Assembly (NCBI GenBank): GCA_030141605.1
Contig: JAQGDQ010001409.1
Location: 1-42,260 of the forward strand
DNA: 42,260 nucleotides
Origin: Tubiluchus corallicola
Taxonomy: Eukaryota; Priapulida; Priapulimorpha; Priapulimorphida; Tubiluchidae
Direction: 5' to 3'
Positions 39,222 to 42,260 of this stretch are shown here, piece by piece; position 1 is the stretch's first letter, and every line of letters starts with the position of its first letter. Under the pieces are notes generated by a model. That model was not told the origin of the DNA and did no database searches. It saw only the letters and a list, made by a program, of their open reading frames with translations. Both the position numbers and the translations under genes were made by a program.

Positions 39222-39630
39222 TCGTTTGTGTTATTCGTACGATTTTTATTACAATTGTGCATTCATCGGCCAGGTCTAGTTAATGTAGGTTGACGTGGCG
39301 GGACCGGTACTTCGCTTATAAATACTTAAATTACTATTATTATTAGCTAATTACTGTCTTCTAAAACGAGACATTGTCCTTCACACCCACAGACAGTATG
39401 GCAGATTAAATCTTCTATAGTGAGTATTCATTCATCCTTTTAGTTATCAGGCTCAGCATTGCTTAACTTCAGCTGCTAAGCGTACCCATTGGCCGCAGAG
39501 CTATTGATGTCTTGGTGTCTATGCGATGGTATCGAAGTTTGATTATCTAGTTATCACTATAGTGTCGGTCGCTCGTTTATATTTTGTCAAATGTCTTTGC
39601 CTAAAATCAATAGATCACTGGAAAGAATGC
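39222..39630. other. Intergenic, no feature recognised
   Basis: Unremarkable sequence before the 10-bp array. Confidence 0.5.
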
Positions 39631-39631
39631 A

Positions 39632-40722
39632 CCTGATTGTACTTGAATGTACTTGATTGTACTTGATTGTACTTAATTGCACTATATTGTATTTGATTGT
39701 ACTTGACTGTACGTAATTGTAGTTTATTGTACTTGAATGTACTTGATTGTAGCCGACTCTACTCGATTATACTTGACTATACTTGATTCTACTTGATTGT
39801 AATTCACAACACTTGATTGTGCTTTAGTGTACTTGGTTGTACTTGATTGTACCTGACTATACTTGACTGTACTTCACTGTACTTGGTTGCACTTGACTGT
39901 ATTGATTATACTTGATTGTACATGAATCTACTTGATTGTACTGGACTGTACCTGATTGTACTTGATTGTACTTTACTGTAGTTGGTTGTACTTGACTGTA
40001 TTGATTATGCTTGATTGTACATGAATCTACTTGATTGTACTGGACTGTACCTGATTGTACTTGATTGTACTTTACTGTGCTTGATTGTACTTTAGTGTAC
40101 TTGGTTGTACTTGATTGCACCTGACTATACTTTACTGTACTTGGTTGTACTTGACTGTATTGATTATACTTGATTGTACATGAATCTACTTGATTGTACT
40201 GGACTGTACCTGATTGTACTTTACTGTGCCTGATTGTACTTTAGTGTACTTGATTGTACCTGACTATACTTGACTGTACTTGGTTGCACTTGACTGTATT
40301 GATTATACTTGATTGTACTTGATTATACTTGATTGTACTTGATTGTACTTTACTGTACTTGGTTGTTCTTGATTGTACTTGACTATACTATACTGTACTT
40401 TACTGTACTTGACTATACTATACTGTACTTTACTGTACTTGGTTGTACTTGATTGTACTTGACTGTACTATACTGTACTGTACTGTACTTTACTGTACTT
40501 GGTTGTACTTAACTGTACTTGACTGTACTATACTGTACTTTACTGTACTTAGTTGTACTTAATTGTACTTTACTGTACTATACTGTACTTTACTGTACTT
40601 GGTTGTACTTAACTGTACTTGACTGTACTATACTGTACTTGACTGTACTATACTGTACTTTACTGTACTTGGTTGTACTTGACTATACTGTACTGTACTT
40701 GGTTGTACTTATTTGTGCTTGA
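39632..40722. repeat. 10-bp tandem array (TACTTGATTG)n, about 1.09 kb
   Basis: About 108 degenerate decamers, TACTTGATTG at the left changing to TACTTGACTG, TACTATACTG and TACTTTACTG at the right. Blocks (for example TGTATTGATTATACTTG with ACATGAATCTACTTG) recur as larger units of about 110-120 bp. The short Tyr/Leu or Val/Gln-rich frames are artefacts. Confidence 0.95.
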
Positions 40723-40838
40723 TTCTTTCAAGTGTTTTGTTGAGACATGCGTGCAGTGTTTCTCACCCAGTTGTCTTTTCCTTATTAGTAAGTAAACCAG
40801 ACTTACTTGTCAACACAGTAGGAACTGAATTGACAGTT

Positions 40839-41257
40839 GTTGGCATCCTTCTGTCTCGGAAGACAGTGGAGTGTGCGTCAAAAGAGTCAGTTATTGATCA
40901 CATTGATGGAGCTGCAGCGTCGACTGTGCGCCAAGAGAGTCCGATCCTTCAACGTCTCCAAGGCGCACGCCTGGGCAAGGTGTATGGAGATCCTGAGTTG
41001 CCCAGACAACAGGAACCCCCTCTCGTCCTCCCTGGTGTAGTCCAAAGGAAAGCGGAGCGATACGTTTGGCACCAAGTTGGCTGCAGGAGCTGCCGGATTC
41101 AGTGAGCATGCTGCACTGGTCCGCCTTCGGGGCTCCACTCCTGATTTGGAAGGTTTACTCCTCTACACATGGCCATTGGGTCACTTGACCTCCTCCGCCC
41201 TCTAGCCATTGGCTGCTTGTGCAGCTCCTCCGCCTAGTGTCAAGATACAGTGTGGGC
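40839..41257 (-). mobile_element. GC-rich repeat element G, copy 2 (downstream of a 5S-like head)
   Basis: On the minus strand it reads CACTAGGCGGAGGAGCTGCA through to GACAGAAGGATGCCAAC, aligning to 14895-15322. It follows the 5S-like sequence after 7 bp, on the same strand. An open frame (PNVSLRFPLDYT, RGFLLSGQLRIS, HLAQACALE) is shared with copy 1. With the 5S head, the unit is about 545 bp and resembles a 5S-derived (SINE3-type) retroposon. The protein-like reading may be chance. Confidence 0.7.
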
Positions 41258-41264
41258 ATCCCGC

Positions 41265-41384
41265 AAGCCTATAGCACCTGGTATTCCTAGGCGGTCACCC
41301 ATCCAAGTACTAACCAAGCTCTACGTTGCTTAACTTCGGCGATCAGACGAGAACCGGTGTTTTCAACGTGATTTGACCGTAGTC
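41265..41384 (-). rRNA. 5S rRNA-like sequence, probably a pseudogene or SINE head
   Basis: 120 nt, the right length. On the minus strand it keeps ACACCGGTTCTCGTCTGATC, GCCGAAGTTAAGCAACG (box A region), GGTTAGTACTTGGATGGG and TGACCGCC (box C) and AATACCAGGTGCTATAGGC. Several sites differ from the usual animal consensus, mostly C-to-T or G-to-A (for example GTAGAGCTTGG where GTCGGGCCTGG is usual), and helix I is weakened. No T-run terminator follows: the next bases are GCGGGATGCCC, then element G. This favours a 5S-derived retroposon head over a working gene. Confidence 0.8.
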
Positions 41385-41419
41385 TTGAACTGATAGTAAA
41401 TCGATTCACTGAGCAATGA

Positions 41420-42040
41420 CCTTGACATAGGGGTCAATTGCTACTTACACCTTTAAATGTTGCATTTATACATTGTGTAAACATTAGTTTAAAATAAAGT
41501 ATGCTTTAAAATATTGAAAACTACAACAGCTTTTTTAAATTAAAGCTTAGATTAAATAATAATTATCTTGGACAGTTAAATTTTATTAAACTTTCAAAGC
41601 TACTCAGCGAATCTACTTAGACTGGCAATGGTATCTTTGTGTCACCTTCGCGTGGCCGACAAATAGGCGTTGTACAGTGATAAACACGATCATGAACTGC
41701 AGTGTTCGTCCGTGACGTCAGTGTGACGTAGAACTCATCTTCGTGACATCGCATCGACGTCTTATAGCAATCTTCGTTTTACGCAAACGTGCTTGACGCG
41801 CAGAGAAGATGCCTGCCATTGCATAAACTGCGGTTAGTTTGTGACGTAAGTGACAGCTGTGTTCGGTCGCTGTTAATTGACTTTCCAAGGTAATTATTCA
41901 AATATCGGAAACAATTGCTAACTTTAATAGGCTAGAAAACGTATATTTTCCACGGTAAATTAAAATTAGATTGAATGTAATCAATCGTCCAGTTTTTTCT
42001 TTAAACACAAATGCTCTTGAGCATTCCGTTTCCAAGTAAA
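41420..42040 (-). repeat. Dispersed repeat E, copy 2 (inverted)
   Basis: Reverse-complement partner of 33160-33740, with matching order of blocks along about 600 bp. Contains GACGTCAGTGTGACGT and other CpG-bearing motifs that are mutated to TG/CA in copy 1. Confidence 0.75.
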
Positions 42041-42260
42041 CGAAATTGATTATTCCATTTTCTTTTTGTTTGGTAAAGCAAAAGTTTGGTAAAGCTTGTC
42101 ACGTTTCTTCACAAGCAAAAATCTTTTAGCATTTACATTATTTAGTTTTGAAATCTCTCATAATGGCAAATCAAAGAGCCTTTTACATTTTTTCCAACGC
42201 TATGTATTATATCTGACGTTCGTTAAAAGGGACCTTTTACTGCTACTTGTCTGTGCCAAA

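Noticed and set aside
40713-41105. 130-residue plus-strand frame over element G copy 2
   Set aside because: Antisense to the frame shared by both copies of the element; no domain.

Overview
This is a window of eukaryotic (metazoan) nuclear DNA holding one recognisable protein-coding gene on the + strand. It is an orthologue of Unkempt (UNK/UNKL family), split into 16 coding exons between 1587 and 29019. The exons join through GT-AG introns into one continuous reading frame of 2562 nt (853 residues plus stop). All six CCCH zinc fingers, a serine-rich linker, a C-terminal coiled coil and a C3HC4 RING finger can be read. The protein stays close to the vertebrate form in the zinc-finger half, but introns reach 4.6 kb and the DNA is AT-rich with many small transposons. 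This suggests an invertebrate animal, quite possibly marine; I cannot resolve the phylum.

Layout. 1-296 is a 41-bp tandem repeat cut by the window edge. 297-1586 is upstream sequence with a plausible promoter close to the start codon (E-box, ZNF143-like site, CCAAT). 1587-11561 holds exons 1-6, encoding the whole CCCH region. 13268-21367 holds exons 7-12, encoding the linker. 23107-29019 holds exons 13-16, encoding the coiled coil and RING. A probable poly(A) signal lies at 29239. From about 29.3 kb to 42.26 kb I find no host protein gene. That part holds MITEs, a decayed non-LTR retrotransposon 3' end, a 35-bp and a 10-bp satellite-like array, a TTAA-flanked piggyBac-type MITE, and a 5S rRNA-like sequence fused to a body that also occurs at 14.9 kb.

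The introns are crowded with tandem arrays (unit sizes 41, 54, 115, 78, 21, 69 and about 82 bp, plus TG, GA and GAT tracts) and with at least five transposon families. The CAGGGATGAGAA family has five near-complete copies, all in the gene's sense orientation. The largest array, about 48 units of about 82 bp, fills most of intron 15. Each unit carries forkhead-type GTAAACA motifs and, in RNA, two UAG triplets around a U-rich run. That resembles the published RNA preference of Unkempt itself.

All calls come from reading the sequence and from remembered family knowledge. No database search was possible. Exon boundaries rest on splice sites, frame and similarity to Unkempt. Repeat boundaries were read by eye and may be off by some bases.
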